Origin: Anaerolineaceae bacterium
GTDB lineage: Bacteria > Chloroflexota > Anaerolineae > Promineifilales > Promineifilaceae
Direction of reading: 5' to 3'
Length of the DNA stretch: 64,000 nt
Assembly (NCBI GenBank): GCA_002699125.1
Contig: PABI01000084.1
Location: 62,001-126,000 of the forward strand
This document shows positions 53,380 to 62,943 of this stretch, piece after piece. How positions within the stretch are numbered: the first letter of the stretch is position 1; every line of letters starts with the position of its first letter. Position numbers and translations under genes: made by a program. Below the pieces are notes generated by a model that worked only from the letters and a program-made list of their open reading frames with translations, was not told the DNA's origin and did not search any database.

Positions 53380-55578
53380 CTAATAAAATCGCGTCTCATC
53401 TTGGGCCTTTTTTTGCAGGATGGGCGCTGGTGTAAAGCGTGCACCATGCTGCTCCTTAAAGATGTTAAGCTGGCGTACGATTTCCTCGGCACCCTGGGCA
53501 TCGGCGTAGCGGAAGGGGCCGCCCAAAAATGGCGGGAAGCCCAGGCCAAACACCGCGCCCACGTCGCCATCCCGCGCCGAGCGCAGAATCTCTTCGTCAA
53601 GGCAGCGGGCGGCCTCGTTGATGAGCGGCAGCAGGCAGCGCTGGACGATGATCTCTGGGGCCATTTCTGTGTTGGGCTCAACGTCAAGCAGGCGGTAGAC
53701 GGTATCGTCGGTGCCGTTGCTGGATTGGAAACGGCCGTTTTTCTCCTTATATTTGTAGAAGCCGCTGCCGTTTTTACGGCCGTATCGCTCCAGCGCCACC
53801 AGTTGATCCAGCGCCTGTGGCGGCTGCATCCGTTCGCCAAACGCTTGGGCCAGCACCTGGCTGATCTTGGCCCCGACGTCAATGCCAACCTCATCCAGCA
53901 GCTTGAGCGGACCAATAGGAAAGCCAAACTCGACCAGCGCCTCATCAATTTTTTCGATGGGCACGCCCTCGGCCAACAAAAAAGCCGCCTCGTTCATGTA
54001 GGGGGCCAGGATGCGCGTAGTGTAAAAGCCGGGGCCATCGTTGACAACGATGACGGTTTTGCCCTGCTGCTTACCTAACGTTACACAGGTGGCAATCACC
54101 TCCGGCGCAGTCTGCTCCGTCACCACAATTTCCAGCAGCGGCACCTGGTCTACCGGCGAAAAATAATGCATGCCGATGACGTTTTGCGGTCGCTCACTTG
54201 ACTCGGCAATCTGGGCGATGGGCAACGAGGAGGTGTTGGAGGCAAAAATAAAATCGTCGGGCGCATGCCGGCTGACCTCGTTGAAAATCTGGTGCTTGAG
54301 GTCTAAATCTTCAAACACGGCTTCAATGACGACATCGGCGCGGCCAAAACCGGTGTAGCTGGTGGACGGCCGTATCCGGTTCATAATCTCGTCCATCTTG
54401 CGTGCGGAAATACGGTGGCGCTGGCGGCGTTTGTCCAGCGTACGGTGAATATGGCGCAGACCATCGCGAATAGCGGCATTGTCTACATCCTTCAGGCGCA
54501 CGGGTAGGCCCGCCTTGGCTGCCATCACCTGGCTGATGCCGCTGCCCATCAACCCCGCCCCGATCACGCCCACTTTGCGCACCGGGCGCGGCTCCACATC
54601 TTCGGCCACCCACGTTTCCTTTTTGAGGTCGCTGCGGGCAAAAAACAGCTCCATCAGCCGGTGGGCTTCCGGGGTGACGGCCAGTTCGCCAAACAGCTTG
54701 GCTTCCATTTCCAGGCCGACATCCATGCCTTCTTCCAGGCCGGTGCGCATGGCGTCGATGGCCCGCAGCGGGGCCGGCATGTTGCCGTGGGTTTTGGCCA
54801 ACGTTTTGTCGCGCGCCTGCTTAAAAACCAAGTTGCGCGCTGCCGGAATGTCTTCCAGCACGCGGGCGCGAATCTGTTTGGGATCAAACGCCTCGCTAAC
54901 CAGGTGCAAAATTTGCCGGGGCAGCGTCTGTCCCCGGCTGTGCTCGGCCAGCGTCTGGGCACGTTCAACGGCCGCATCTAGCAATACGGCCGGATGTACC
55001 ACTTCGTCCACCAGGCCGCGCTTTTGCGCCGGTTTGGCCGGCAGTCGCTTACCGGTCAGGATCATGTCAAGGCCCGCCTCCAACCCAATCAGGCGCGGCA
55101 GGCGTTGGGTGCCGCCAGCCCCGGGGATGAGGCCCAGATTGACTTCCGGCTGGCCCAGTTTGGTGACGTCGTCGTTGCTGGCGATACGGCCGTGGCAGGC
55201 CAAGGCCAATTCCAACCCGCCACCAAGGCAGTCGCCATGAATGGCGGCCACCACCGGCTTGCTAAAATCGGCAATGCGGTCCATGACGTTTTGCGCAGTG
55301 CGGGCCAGTTCGGTCACTTCGGTGGCGCTGCTGACTGCTTGCAACATTTTCACGTCGGCTCCCACTACAAAGTTGTCAGATTTAGCCGAGGCAATGACAA
55401 CGGCCGTAACCCCGTCATCGTCTTCAATCTGGTCCAGCTTCTCATGAAAATCAACATCAAACCCGGCCTTGAGCGTGTTCACGCTTTCGCCCGGCACGTC
55501 TAGCCAGAGAACGGCCGTTTCCTCACGTCGCTCCATCTGCAAAATATTTTCCTCGACCTGTTCCATCTGCTGCACCAT
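53380..55578 (-). CDS. FadB-type multifunctional beta-oxidation protein (enoyl-CoA hydratase / 3-hydroxyacyl-CoA dehydrogenase)
   Basis: A 732-residue fusion. N-terminal crotonase (about 15-220): HGDCLGGGLELALACHGRIA and GLIPGAGGTQRLPRL give the oxyanion hole and catalytic Glu region. HCDH (about 325-620): KVGVIGAGLMGSGISQVMA for NAD, SNTSSLPIAQ, and the catalytic His in GMHYFSPVDQVPLLEIV. A second C-terminal HCDH_C repeat follows. It catalyses hydration of enoyl-CoA and oxidation of 3-hydroxyacyl-CoA, and works with the thiolase encoded immediately upstream on the transcript. The start at 55578 follows AGGTGA. Confidence 0.94.
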   Translation of the reverse strand: MVQQMEQVEENILQMERREETAVLWLDVPGESVNTLKAGFDVDFHEKLDQIEDDDGVTAVVIASAKSDNFVVGADVKMLQAVSSATEVTELARTAQNVMDRIADFSKPVVAAIHGDCLGGGLELALACHGRIASNDDVTKLGQPEVNLGLIPGAGGTQRLPRLIGLEAGLDMILTGKRLPAKPAQKRGLVDEVVHPAVLLDAAVERAQTLAEHSRGQTLPRQILHLVSEAFDPKQIRARVLEDIPAARNLVFKQARDKTLAKTHGNMPAPLRAIDAMRTGLEEGMDVGLEMEAKLFGELAVTPEAHRLMELFFARSDLKKETWVAEDVEPRPVRKVGVIGAGLMGSGISQVMAAKAGLPVRLKDVDNAAIRDGLRHIHRTLDKRRQRHRISARKMDEIMNRIRPSTSYTGFGRADVVIEAVFEDLDLKHQIFNEVSRHAPDDFIFASNTSSLPIAQIAESSERPQNVIGMHYFSPVDQVPLLEIVVTEQTAPEVIATCVTLGKQQGKTVIVVNDGPGFYTTRILAPYMNEAAFLLAEGVPIEKIDEALVEFGFPIGPLKLLDEVGIDVGAKISQVLAQAFGERMQPPQALDQLVALERYGRKNGSGFYKYKEKNGRFQSSNGTDDTVYRLLDVEPNTEMAPEIIVQRCLLPLINEAARCLDEEILRSARDGDVGAVFGLGFPPFLGGPFRYADAQGAEEIVRQLNIFKEQHGARFTPAPILQKKAQDETRFY

Positions 55579-55604
55579 AAAAATTCACCTATAAATAATA
55601 ACTA

Positions 55605-55735
55605 ATGGGACGCTGATAAACGCTGATGACCCTGATTTTTTTATCCGCGTTTATCTGCGTTCATCCGCGTGCCATTCACCAAACTGATTACTGCTCACCG
55701 TTTACTGACTACCGATTACTGATTACCGATCAAAC
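55605..55735. repeat. Intergenic word-like repeats (GCTGATAAACGCTGAT, ATCCGCGTTTATCTGCGT, ACTGATTACTG)
   Basis: The 151-base spacer between the FadB-like and thiolase genes is filled by GACGCTGATAAACGCTGATGA, ATCCGCGTTTATCTGCGTTC, then CTGATTACTGCTCACCGTT and CTGACTACCGATTACTGATT. These are direct and inverted variants of short words, not coding. They seem to be two adjacent dispersed elements. Confidence 0.65.
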
Positions 55736-57028
55736 TGTCTCCAAAACCATCGCCGCTGCCAGACCACCGGCGGCGCAGGCGCTGCACAGAGCCACGCCAC
55801 CGCCGCGTCGCTGAAGCTCGCGCACCGTTTGTGTGATTTGGCGCGCGCCCGTGGCGGCAAAGGGATGCCCGACGGCAATCGAGCCACCGTTGACGTTAAA
55901 TGTGTCCATCTCAATTTCGCCCACCGGCTCGTCCTGGTTGAGTTTTTCCCGGGCAAATTCAGGCGACTCCACTTTTTGGATGACGGACAGCACCTGAGCG
56001 GCAAACGCCTCGTGCTGGTCCACCAAATCCATGTCGGCCAGGGTCATGCCGGCACGCTCCAGGGCGATGGGCATGGCGTACACTGGACCGATGAGCAGCT
56101 GGTCGGCGGGGTCAACGGCCGTAAACGCATAACTCCGAATCACGCCTAAAATCGGCAGCCCCAGCGCCTTCGCTTTCTCTTCAGCCATTAGCAGCAGGGC
56201 ACTGGCCCCGTCGGTGAGGGGCGAGCTGTTGCCGGCCGTCACGCTGCCGTGTTTTTTATCAAACACCGGCGGCAGCTTGGCATACTTTTCCAGCGCAGAA
56301 TCCGGCCGCACCAGATTATCTTTGTGAATCGTTTCCTCGTAATTTGGGGGAATGTGAATGGGCATCACTTCATCGTCAAACTTGCCTGCGGACCACGCTT
56401 TTTCGGCCAGCGTGTGGCTGCGGTGGGCAAATTCGTCCTGCGCCTGGCGCGGGATGCCGTTGAGCTTGGCCATGCGCTCGGCGGCTTCGCCCATCGTCTC
56501 GCCGGTGGATGGTTCGGCAATGTCGGGCGTGCGAGGGAGAAGGTCAGACGGCCGTACATCTGAAAATGCCGCCACCTGCTTCGTCACCGATTTGGCCTGG
56601 CTGGCCTGGAGCAGCGCTTTTTGCAATGGCTGCTGAATGGGCACGGGCAAAATGCTGGCACTTTCCGCGCCGCCAGCCAATCCGCAATCAATCACCCCCG
56701 CTTGAATCGCCTGGGCGACGTTGACGGTGGATTGGTAGCTGGTGGCACAGGCGCGCGAGACGGAATACGCTTCAATGTCGTGCGGCAGGCCAATGCCCAG
56801 CACTATTTCGCGGGCAATGTTGGGGGCATGAATGGAGGGAATGACCTGGCCATAAACGACCTGGTCAATTTCTTCCGGATCGATCTCGGTCCGCTCCAGC
56901 AATTCGGCGCAAACCAGCTGTCCCAAATCCAGGGCAGTTAAGTCTTTAAATGCGGTGCCTTGTTTGGCAAATGGCGTGCGCAACCCGGCAACGATGGCCA
57001 CGCGACGGCCGTTGTTCTGATCTGTCAT
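55730..57028 (-). CDS. Acetyl-CoA acyltransferase (thiolase), FadI-like
   Basis: A 432-residue thiolase. The catalytic Cys lies in RACATSYQSTVNVA near residue 92, with NGGSIAVGHPFAATGARQ near 380-397 (His) and ALCSACAAGGLAAAMVLE at the C-terminus (second Cys). It splits 3-oxoacyl-CoA in the last beta-oxidation step. The start at 57028 (MTDQNN) has AGGAAT; the frame continues upstream to 57391 without a plausible start and includes unconserved residues. It is the first gene of the minus-strand beta-oxidation unit, upstream of the FadB-like gene. Confidence 0.95.
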   Translation of the reverse strand: MTDQNNGRRVAIVAGLRTPFAKQGTAFKDLTALDLGQLVCAELLERTEIDPEEIDQVVYGQVIPSIHAPNIAREIVLGIGLPHDIEAYSVSRACATSYQSTVNVAQAIQAGVIDCGLAGGAESASILPVPIQQPLQKALLQASQAKSVTKQVAAFSDVRPSDLLPRTPDIAEPSTGETMGEAAERMAKLNGIPRQAQDEFAHRSHTLAEKAWSAGKFDDEVMPIHIPPNYEETIHKDNLVRPDSALEKYAKLPPVFDKKHGSVTAGNSSPLTDGASALLLMAEEKAKALGLPILGVIRSYAFTAVDPADQLLIGPVYAMPIALERAGMTLADMDLVDQHEAFAAQVLSVIQKVESPEFAREKLNQDEPVGEIEMDTFNVNGGSIAVGHPFAATGARQITQTVRELQRRGGGVALCSACAAGGLAAAMVLETV

Positions 57029-57267
57029 CTTATAATTCCTGTGACTTTTACTTTTACTGTTCATGCATGCATGCAACGGTAACAGACCTCCCACGCACCC
57101 GAAATAGATAAGTACATAAGCTAAAGACACAGTTAAAGATAGAATTGTGCGTTTTTCTATACCATTGCCATACCCACATTTATGCCTTTGATAGATTGAA
57201 GCAGTGAGCCGCCATGCGTTAAATTGAAACTGTCTGACTGTGTCAAGAACAAGGAGGTAATGCAGAC

Positions 57268-58245
57268 ATGTTTGAGTTTCCTGATTTTTATGATCCTGAC
57301 CAGGTTGGGACGCTTTTTTATCCCAATATGGCCGACATCGTTGCAGAGGCCGACACTGCCGGCTTGCCCGCCGCCAGTTTAAGCCAGACAAAGGTTCATT
57401 TGGTGATTATTGATATGCAAATTGACTTTTGCCACGAAGCAGGATCGCTTTATGTGCCCGGCGCGGAAGAAGATTTGCGGCGGCTCATTGAGTTCATCTT
57501 TACGCATGCCGTGCACATCGACAAGATCACCTGTACCCTGGATTCCCATTTACCCTTCCAGATTTTCCACCCGACGTGGTGGGCCGATGCTGAGGGCAAT
57601 CCACCTGAACCACTGACCATTATCACGGCAGAGGATATTAAAGACGGCAAATGGCAGCCAACGGCGATGCGCGAGCATTCGATGAATTATGTGCGCAAAT
57701 TGGAGGAAGAGTCGAAAAAGCAGCTTACCATTTGGCCCTATCACGTCCTGATCGGGGGTCCAGGCAATATGCTTGATCCCATGCTGTGGGCCACGGTGAT
57801 GTGGCATTCGCTGGCTCGCCGCACGCAGCCAAGCTGGCTGCCTAAAGGCATGATTCCGCAAACAGAACATTATTCGGCCGTACAGCCAGAGATACCGGCA
57901 AAAAATCAGCCACGTGGCGGAAAAAACCAGGCATTCCTAAACAGTATGGCGCAGGCAGACACCGTTTTGATAGCCGGAGAAGCAGAGAGCCATTGTGTAC
58001 TGGAAACGTTGGAAGACATTGTGGCTGAATTTGAGGATGAGCCGGAACATTTGCAGAAAATTTTTGTGCTGCAAGATTGCATGTCTCCTGTGGCCCACCC
58101 CGATATTGATTTCCATGCATTAGCCCAGGAACAGTTCGCCGAATGGGCTGAAAAGGGAATCCATTTTATTGATAGTACAGATAGCGGGCCGTTCCTGGAG
58201 GCAGTTGCAGAAGAAACAGAAACACAATTGGAAGGAGCAAATTGA
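57268..58245 (+). CDS. Isochorismatase/nicotinamidase-like cysteine hydrolase
   Basis: A 325-residue member of the isochorismatase superfamily. Catalytic Asp in VIIDMQIDFCH near residue 49, a metal-binding segment LDSHLPFQIFHPTWW near 91-105, and nucleophile Cys in IAGEAESHCVLETLED near 240-248. Length exceeds simple nicotinamidases (about 210) because of an insertion near 120-180. It could be a nicotinamidase, or act on a related amide or ether. AAGGAGG lies 10 bases before the start. It is joined to the universal stress protein gene without a gap. Confidence 0.84.
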   Translation: MFEFPDFYDPDQVGTLFYPNMADIVAEADTAGLPAASLSQTKVHLVIIDMQIDFCHEAGSLYVPGAEEDLRRLIEFIFTHAVHIDKITCTLDSHLPFQIFHPTWWADAEGNPPEPLTIITAEDIKDGKWQPTAMREHSMNYVRKLEEESKKQLTIWPYHVLIGGPGNMLDPMLWATVMWHSLARRTQPSWLPKGMIPQTEHYSAVQPEIPAKNQPRGGKNQAFLNSMAQADTVLIAGEAESHCVLETLEDIVAEFEDEPEHLQKIFVLQDCMSPVAHPDIDFHALAQEQFAEWAEKGIHFIDSTDSGPFLEAVAEETETQLEGAN

Positions 58246-58824
58246 ATGAATAAAAACAGACTCTTGATTCCGTTAGATGATTCAAAATTTAGCCAACAGA
58301 TAATTCCTACTGTTCTACAATATTTCGAGGCAGAGGAAAGTGAGCTGACGCTCTTGCGCGTGGGCAATCCGCCGGAAAAATTAACCAGACCCGCCCAAAA
58401 TATGCCGCACGATTATGCCGCACCGGAAAACATAACCGGTTTTGGCCTCACCGCTCTTCTGATGCGACCACCGACGGCCGATGAACCAATGATCCAGGCC
58501 GGTTCACCAGAGCATGAGGTGGCCCAATCCCAGGCAAATGAAGGACTGAAAAAAGCCTTGGCAGACGAATTACACGACGATGTGCTCTGGCCGCTGCGCA
58601 ATGCTGGCTACGAAGCGAGGCTGGAAGTGCGTTTTGGGGACGACCCGGCTGACGAGATTGTTGAGTACGTGGCTGAGGATTCAATTGATATGATAGCAAT
58701 GACCACACACGGCCGTTCCGGACTCAGTAAATTACTCCACGGCAGTGTCGCCGAAACCATTCTACAAAACGTCTCGGTGCCCGTGCTGCTCCTGCCCCTG
58801 GCCGAAGAGAACGTCACCGAATGA
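58246..58824 (+). CDS. Universal stress protein family protein
   Basis: A 192-residue UspA-type protein. The ATP-binding signature THGRSGLSKLLHGSVAETILQNVSVPVLLLP near residues 154-184 follows the G-x2-G-x9-G-S pattern. The N-terminus NRLLIPLDDSKFSQQIIPTVLQ is the first strand and helix. A long insert (about 48-95) separates the halves. The gene starts directly after the stop of the isochorismatase-like gene, so the two are one unit. Confidence 0.9.
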   Translation: MNKNRLLIPLDDSKFSQQIIPTVLQYFEAEESELTLLRVGNPPEKLTRPAQNMPHDYAAPENITGFGLTALLMRPPTADEPMIQAGSPEHEVAQSQANEGLKKALADELHDDVLWPLRNAGYEARLEVRFGDDPADEIVEYVAEDSIDMIAMTTHGRSGLSKLLHGSVAETILQNVSVPVLLLPLAEENVTE

Positions 58825-58958
58825 AAGCTCACCTGCGCATCCGCCGCTTCAACCCCGAGCAGTATGAGGAACCATTGCGAAATAAAACAAGCCTTACCAG
58901 ACGAAGAAGTTTAAAGAAAGGCAAAGCAGGCCAGCCCAACACCACAGAAGATCCTTAG
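58821..58958 (+). pseudogene. Possible sdhB N-terminal remnant
   Basis: ATG at 58821 overlaps the universal stress protein stop (ATGA). The first residues, MKAHLRIRRFNPEQYEEP, resemble the N-terminus of succinate dehydrogenase iron-sulfur subunits. After about 18 residues the resemblance is lost, and the frame closes at 58958 inside the convergent gene. It may be a remnant left at a rearrangement joint. A chance match over such a short stretch cannot be excluded. Confidence 0.3.
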
Positions 58959-59420
58959 CAAGCCGGCAACAATCAAATAACACCACCCCAGAAAAACAGC
59001 GCCATAAATTAAACCGGCTGCCAGTTTATAACGTGAACCAGACACAATGCCTGCTTCATCGCCATTCACTCGCATCATAAATTGACCATTGTCCAGGTTT
59101 AACTTCTGCTCTTCCCACTTTGCCCCAATGTGAATTAGCCGGTGACACCGTTCCATGTTGTGCCGTTCGTAAATGTAAAGGCCGGCCGTTACCAGACATC
59201 CTAAAATACCCAGCGTCATGATGGTGATTGGGCTTACCGCTGATATTTCATTGTTGAGCAGCAAGAAAATGCCGCCGCTAGAAGTCAACGGAAGCAAACT
59301 CAGCAGCCTGGCACGGAACGCTCTAATCGCATTGTAGCTGCGACACAGTTCAGCATACGCCAACAGTACGCCCTCCCGATCTTGATTGCCATTCAATTGG
59401 GTTTCACTCATACCATTCAC
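58911..59420 (-). CDS. Small membrane protein of unknown function
   Basis: A 169-residue protein with three to four hydrophobic segments (about 42-58, 65-82, 130-150, 152-167) and a polar middle rich in charged residues (ERHNMERCHRLIHIGAKWEEQKLNLDNGQFMMRVNGD). I do not recognise a family. It precedes no obvious operon partner. The start at 59420 or 59411 is uncertain. Function unknown. Confidence 0.6.
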   Translation of the reverse strand: MNGMSETQLNGNQDREGVLLAYAELCRSYNAIRAFRARLLSLLPLTSSGGIFLLLNNEISAVSPITIMTLGILGCLVTAGLYIYERHNMERCHRLIHIGAKWEEQKLNLDNGQFMMRVNGDEAGIVSGSRYKLAAGLIYGAVFLGWCYLIVAGLLRIFCGVGLACFAFL

Positions 59421-59476
59421 TATAACATACGCAAACCGATTCTCGCCTCAAGAACCCCCATACGCAGCAACCAGGC

Positions 59477-61162
59477 TCACGGGGTTTCATACAACTGAAC
59501 CTGCCCCCCGTTAAAATCCCGCTGCCGGATTAAACTCATTTTCGATGCGAGTGTTTGCGGAATTAACCCGTTTGGATCCGTGTAGTCGTTATGGCTGTAA
59601 ACCAGCCAGACTCTGTTATGGTCCTGCAGCAATGAAGTTAACGCCGGTATATCGCTCTCCTTCATTTCAGGTTCCAGGATAGCGCTATCGAACAGATCTA
59701 AAGGAACGCCCTGTTTTTCTACCCGGAGCAAATATTGCTCCTCATAGGTCTTGAAGTAATAGTTGAACGGTATTTCCACAAAGTTGGAGTTGAACAGGAC
59801 CAAATCATCCTCTTCGGCGAAATATGCCACATAACCGGCGGCCGTGCTCCAATCCTCTTTTTGATAGAATCGATAGTAATCGCCGGTAGAAAACAAGTTG
59901 ATGGTGCCTAAAATCCCCAGCACCAGAATCATCAAAGGGCGAAATCTTAATTGAGCAATACCAGCTGCTAATACCAGGAATAATGGAATTGTGGTCCAGA
60001 TCAGGGTTCGATCATAAAAAATAGGTCGGCGGAGGCTCACCATCAGCTCGCCCCAAAAGGGGATAGCCAATAAGGCAGCCAATAACAGAAATCGCGAGAA
60101 CTTCTTTCGGTAATGGACCACCCCTAGACAAAGGACCAGGATATAGAGGGTCCAGATCACCTGGGCATGGCCGGACGGAATTGGCGCAGATGCATTTAAA
60201 TAGGATTTAAATATCTGAATGATGGTGTCCCAAGTTGGTTCAGGAATCCAAAATCGTTGATAGACTCGGCTGGCTTGCTGGAAAAAGGCAAATGACCAGG
60301 GACTCCACAGTAATAAGATGCCAATCTGAGCCTTAACCCAGTTCCCTAAAGAGGGAACCTGAAAAGCGAGTGCAGAGCCTGATTCTTTCATCTTTTGCAC
60401 AAGCATCAGACCCAGAACGAAGGTATTGGTGGCTAATGGAAAAAGAACGGCCGTATTGTGAGTAAGCATGGTCGCCGCTGAGAAGACAATAAATGTAACC
60501 CACGCCAGGTCTGTCGCCATAGTCTCGACAGGCAGCCAGCGACGGCCAAACAGCCAGGCTCTCCACCCAGTTTCATTACGAGTCTCATCCCGATAGCTGA
60601 AAACGCCTTTAGGGCCTGACTCAACCGGCCCTGATGTGCGCCAGACATGCAAGTATTCTCGAAACTGGCTGCCAATGGGTCTGACGGAGCGCGGGTCTGT
60701 TAGCAGCCAAACCAATCCATAAATCGCCACGGCAGCATTAAACGTCAGGAGCGTGTACATACGCGCTTCCTGGGCAAAGTAGATGTGGAAAGGCGAAAAG
60801 GCGAGGGACGCTGCCGCCGCCAGGCCCACCACCGCCCCCGACAAACGTTTGCCGATCAGGTAAATTATCGGGATGGTGCCCACGCCAAATAGCACGGAAA
60901 ACAGACGGACATAATAAGGCGTAACCCCTTTGAACGCTATCCAGTAATGGAGCAATAGATAATAAAGTGGGGGGTGCTGGTCAATCTTGACACCCCATTG
61001 CAGCAAATCAACAACATTGTGGTTTGCCAGCCAGACGCTGAATGTTTCATCCAACCACATCCCTTTGTTGCCAAGCAGCAACACACGCAACCCACCACCA
61101 AGCAACGTGATGAAAGCTACCATCCAGGGTGCCACTTCTTCAAGTTCGAATTCCTCATTCAT
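59477..61162 (-). CDS. GT39-like membrane glycosyltransferase
   Basis: A 561-residue protein with 9-11 membrane segments. Near the N-terminus, GNKGMWLDETFSVWLANHN holds the catalytic Asp-Glu pair of ArnT/PMT-like (GT39/GT83) enzymes, and HPPLYYLLLHYW follows at about 62-73. It likely transfers a sugar from polyprenyl phosphate to envelope lipid or protein. It is on the same strand as the CapA-like and DUF3160 genes, so an envelope-biogenesis group is plausible. The start is MNEEFEL at 61162. Confidence 0.83.
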   Translation of the reverse strand: MNEEFELEEVAPWMVAFITLLGGGLRVLLLGNKGMWLDETFSVWLANHNVVDLLQWGVKIDQHPPLYYLLLHYWIAFKGVTPYYVRLFSVLFGVGTIPIIYLIGKRLSGAVVGLAAAASLAFSPFHIYFAQEARMYTLLTFNAAVAIYGLVWLLTDPRSVRPIGSQFREYLHVWRTSGPVESGPKGVFSYRDETRNETGWRAWLFGRRWLPVETMATDLAWVTFIVFSAATMLTHNTAVLFPLATNTFVLGLMLVQKMKESGSALAFQVPSLGNWVKAQIGILLLWSPWSFAFFQQASRVYQRFWIPEPTWDTIIQIFKSYLNASAPIPSGHAQVIWTLYILVLCLGVVHYRKKFSRFLLLAALLAIPFWGELMVSLRRPIFYDRTLIWTTIPLFLVLAAGIAQLRFRPLMILVLGILGTINLFSTGDYYRFYQKEDWSTAAGYVAYFAEEDDLVLFNSNFVEIPFNYYFKTYEEQYLLRVEKQGVPLDLFDSAILEPEMKESDIPALTSLLQDHNRVWLVYSHNDYTDPNGLIPQTLASKMSLIRQRDFNGGQVQLYETP

Positions 61163-61285
61163 CGTCTTTCAGAATCCTGTGTTTCACTCATGAACAACAT
61201 TATGAACAAGCACTTTGCTGTAATTTTTGGTCATCCATGTTTCGATCAACCCGCGCATCGGAACGGCCGTCCCGAAGCACCGGTT

Positions 61286-62941
61286 CTAAGGTGATACGGC
61301 AAGAAGCAGCCGATTATCGGTTCCGGGCAGCAGGATCAGGTCATGGAAACGGCCGTTTTCACTGCGCCACACTAGACTAAAATTCCACCCCTGCCAACGC
61401 CAGACAGCCACCGTTTTCTCATCGCCTTGATCTTCCAGAACAACGAGCTCTTCAGCCCCGTCGCCATCCACATCGCCCAGCTCCACGGCCAGAATGGGGA
61501 TGTTTAGCGGGCGGCCGCCCCACAGCAACTGGTATTCGCCGCCGCGATGCCCCACGATGTACGGCTGGCTGCGTTCATGCCCCTCGGCGTCAGTTTGCCA
61601 GATGGCCAACAGCAGTTCAAAACGGCCGTCATCATTCGGATCGCCCAACGCCACATCCACCACGCGCCACGCTGCCGGACTTTGCCAGACGGCCGTACCC
61701 GCCTCATACACCGTCACCTGTTCTCCGGAGCGGCGAATAATCTCCGGTACCCCGTCCCCCGTCAGGTCAATGCCCCCAGACCAAAACCAGCCCTGTTCCC
61801 CGTCATCAGGAACCTCACCGACCGATATGCAGCCATCCAGCTGGCAGGCAAAAGCTAAACGGGACGGCGCTGGCTCAATGCGGGCCAAAAGCGATTCAGC
61901 TTCGGCAAGAGACATGAGGCGGGGCCGCGGGCCAGACCACAGCGGCAGCATCTGCACCGCGCGTAAACCATCGCCATCAACAAAAATGCGCAGGGCCAAC
62001 CCTTGATTGGTTGGTTCCTCCGTTTGATCAAACACAAAATTGCCCAAACTGTAGGCGACAAGTTGGCCGCTCTGCTGTGCCACCATCACCGGCTGCACCA
62101 CATGGGGGTGATGTCCCAAAACCAGATCGGCTCCGGCAGTAAGCAGCGCTTGTGCGGCCGTTTCCTGCCAGGGATCGGCGCGCAGCTCGTACTCATAACC
62201 CCAATGAATGGAGACAATCACCACATCTGCCTGCTGGCGTGCTGCTTCTACCGCGGTCGTCACCCGCGCCTCGTCCCACTCTGCCCGCTGCCACTGCTCA
62301 CCGCTTACCGATAACGGTTCACCGACACTCGGTTCCGGCACGCCGTTAAACGCCAGAAACGCTAAATGCACACCATTGATTTCGCGCAAAATCGGTTGGT
62401 AGGCGGCATCTTCATCAGGACCGTAACCCAGTGAGGTGATGCCGGCCTGCTGCAAGCGCACGGCCGTTTCCTGCAAACCTGCTGCCCCATAGTCCAGACT
62501 GTGATTGTTGGCCAGTGAGAGCAGATCAAAACCGGCGGTGATGAGATGGGAAACGGCCGTTACCGGCGCGTTCAGAATAATCGGCTGCGGTTCGCCCGGC
62601 GCTGCCGTTCGCGGCGTACCTCCAGCCACGATGACCGATTCCAGGTTACCCAGCGTCAAATCGGCGGTGCGCAGCCAGGGAGCCACCTCTGCCAGCGGAT
62701 CAGGCTTTTCTGCCACGCCGCGACCCAGCATGACGTCACCCACGGCAATGAGTTCGACAACGTTTTCAGAGGGGGTGAGGGAACGGCCGTCGCGTAGATA
62801 GATCCAGGGATAAACCGTCAAATCGGGAGCGGCCTCGATCTCCACTCCCGATTTCACCGGCCCTGACTGCTGCGCCATAAAAAACAGCAGCGGCAGAAAC
62901 AGGGCCAACAAAGCAGCAATCACTTTACCTCGAAGCGACAC
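61286..62941 (-). CDS. CapA-like metallophosphoesterase (PGA_cap) with FG-GAP-like C-terminus
   Basis: A 551-residue protein. An N-terminal membrane helix (about 3-25) anchors it outside. The PGA_cap/CapA region (about 60-320) shows AVGDVMLGRGVAEK near 70, LANNHSLDYGAAGLQET near 145, VVIVSIHWGYEYE near 240, and LVLGHHPHVVQPV near 270. These are the metal-binding motifs of the calcineurin-like CapA family used in poly-gamma-glutamate synthesis. The remainder (about 410-551) has FG-GAP-like DLTGDGVPE and DVDGDGAEE motifs. Start GTG at 62941 follows the DUF3160 stop at once. Confidence 0.86.
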   Translation of the reverse strand: MSLRGKVIAALLALFLPLLFFMAQQSGPVKSGVEIEAAPDLTVYPWIYLRDGRSLTPSENVVELIAVGDVMLGRGVAEKPDPLAEVAPWLRTADLTLGNLESVIVAGGTPRTAAPGEPQPIILNAPVTAVSHLITAGFDLLSLANNHSLDYGAAGLQETAVRLQQAGITSLGYGPDEDAAYQPILREINGVHLAFLAFNGVPEPSVGEPLSVSGEQWQRAEWDEARVTTAVEAARQQADVVIVSIHWGYEYELRADPWQETAAQALLTAGADLVLGHHPHVVQPVMVAQQSGQLVAYSLGNFVFDQTEEPTNQGLALRIFVDGDGLRAVQMLPLWSGPRPRLMSLAEAESLLARIEPAPSRLAFACQLDGCISVGEVPDDGEQGWFWSGGIDLTGDGVPEIIRRSGEQVTVYEAGTAVWQSPAAWRVVDVALGDPNDDGRFELLLAIWQTDAEGHERSQPYIVGHRGGEYQLLWGGRPLNIPILAVELGDVDGDGAEELVVLEDQGDEKTVAVWRWQGWNFSLVWRSENGRFHDLILLPGTDNRLLLAVSP

Positions 62942-62943
62942 TG

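Noticed and set aside
57029..57391. N-terminal extension of the thiolase frame
   Set aside because: Extra ~120 residues have no thiolase similarity and no start site; they overlap the promoter region of the divergent hydrolase. Start 57028 is used.
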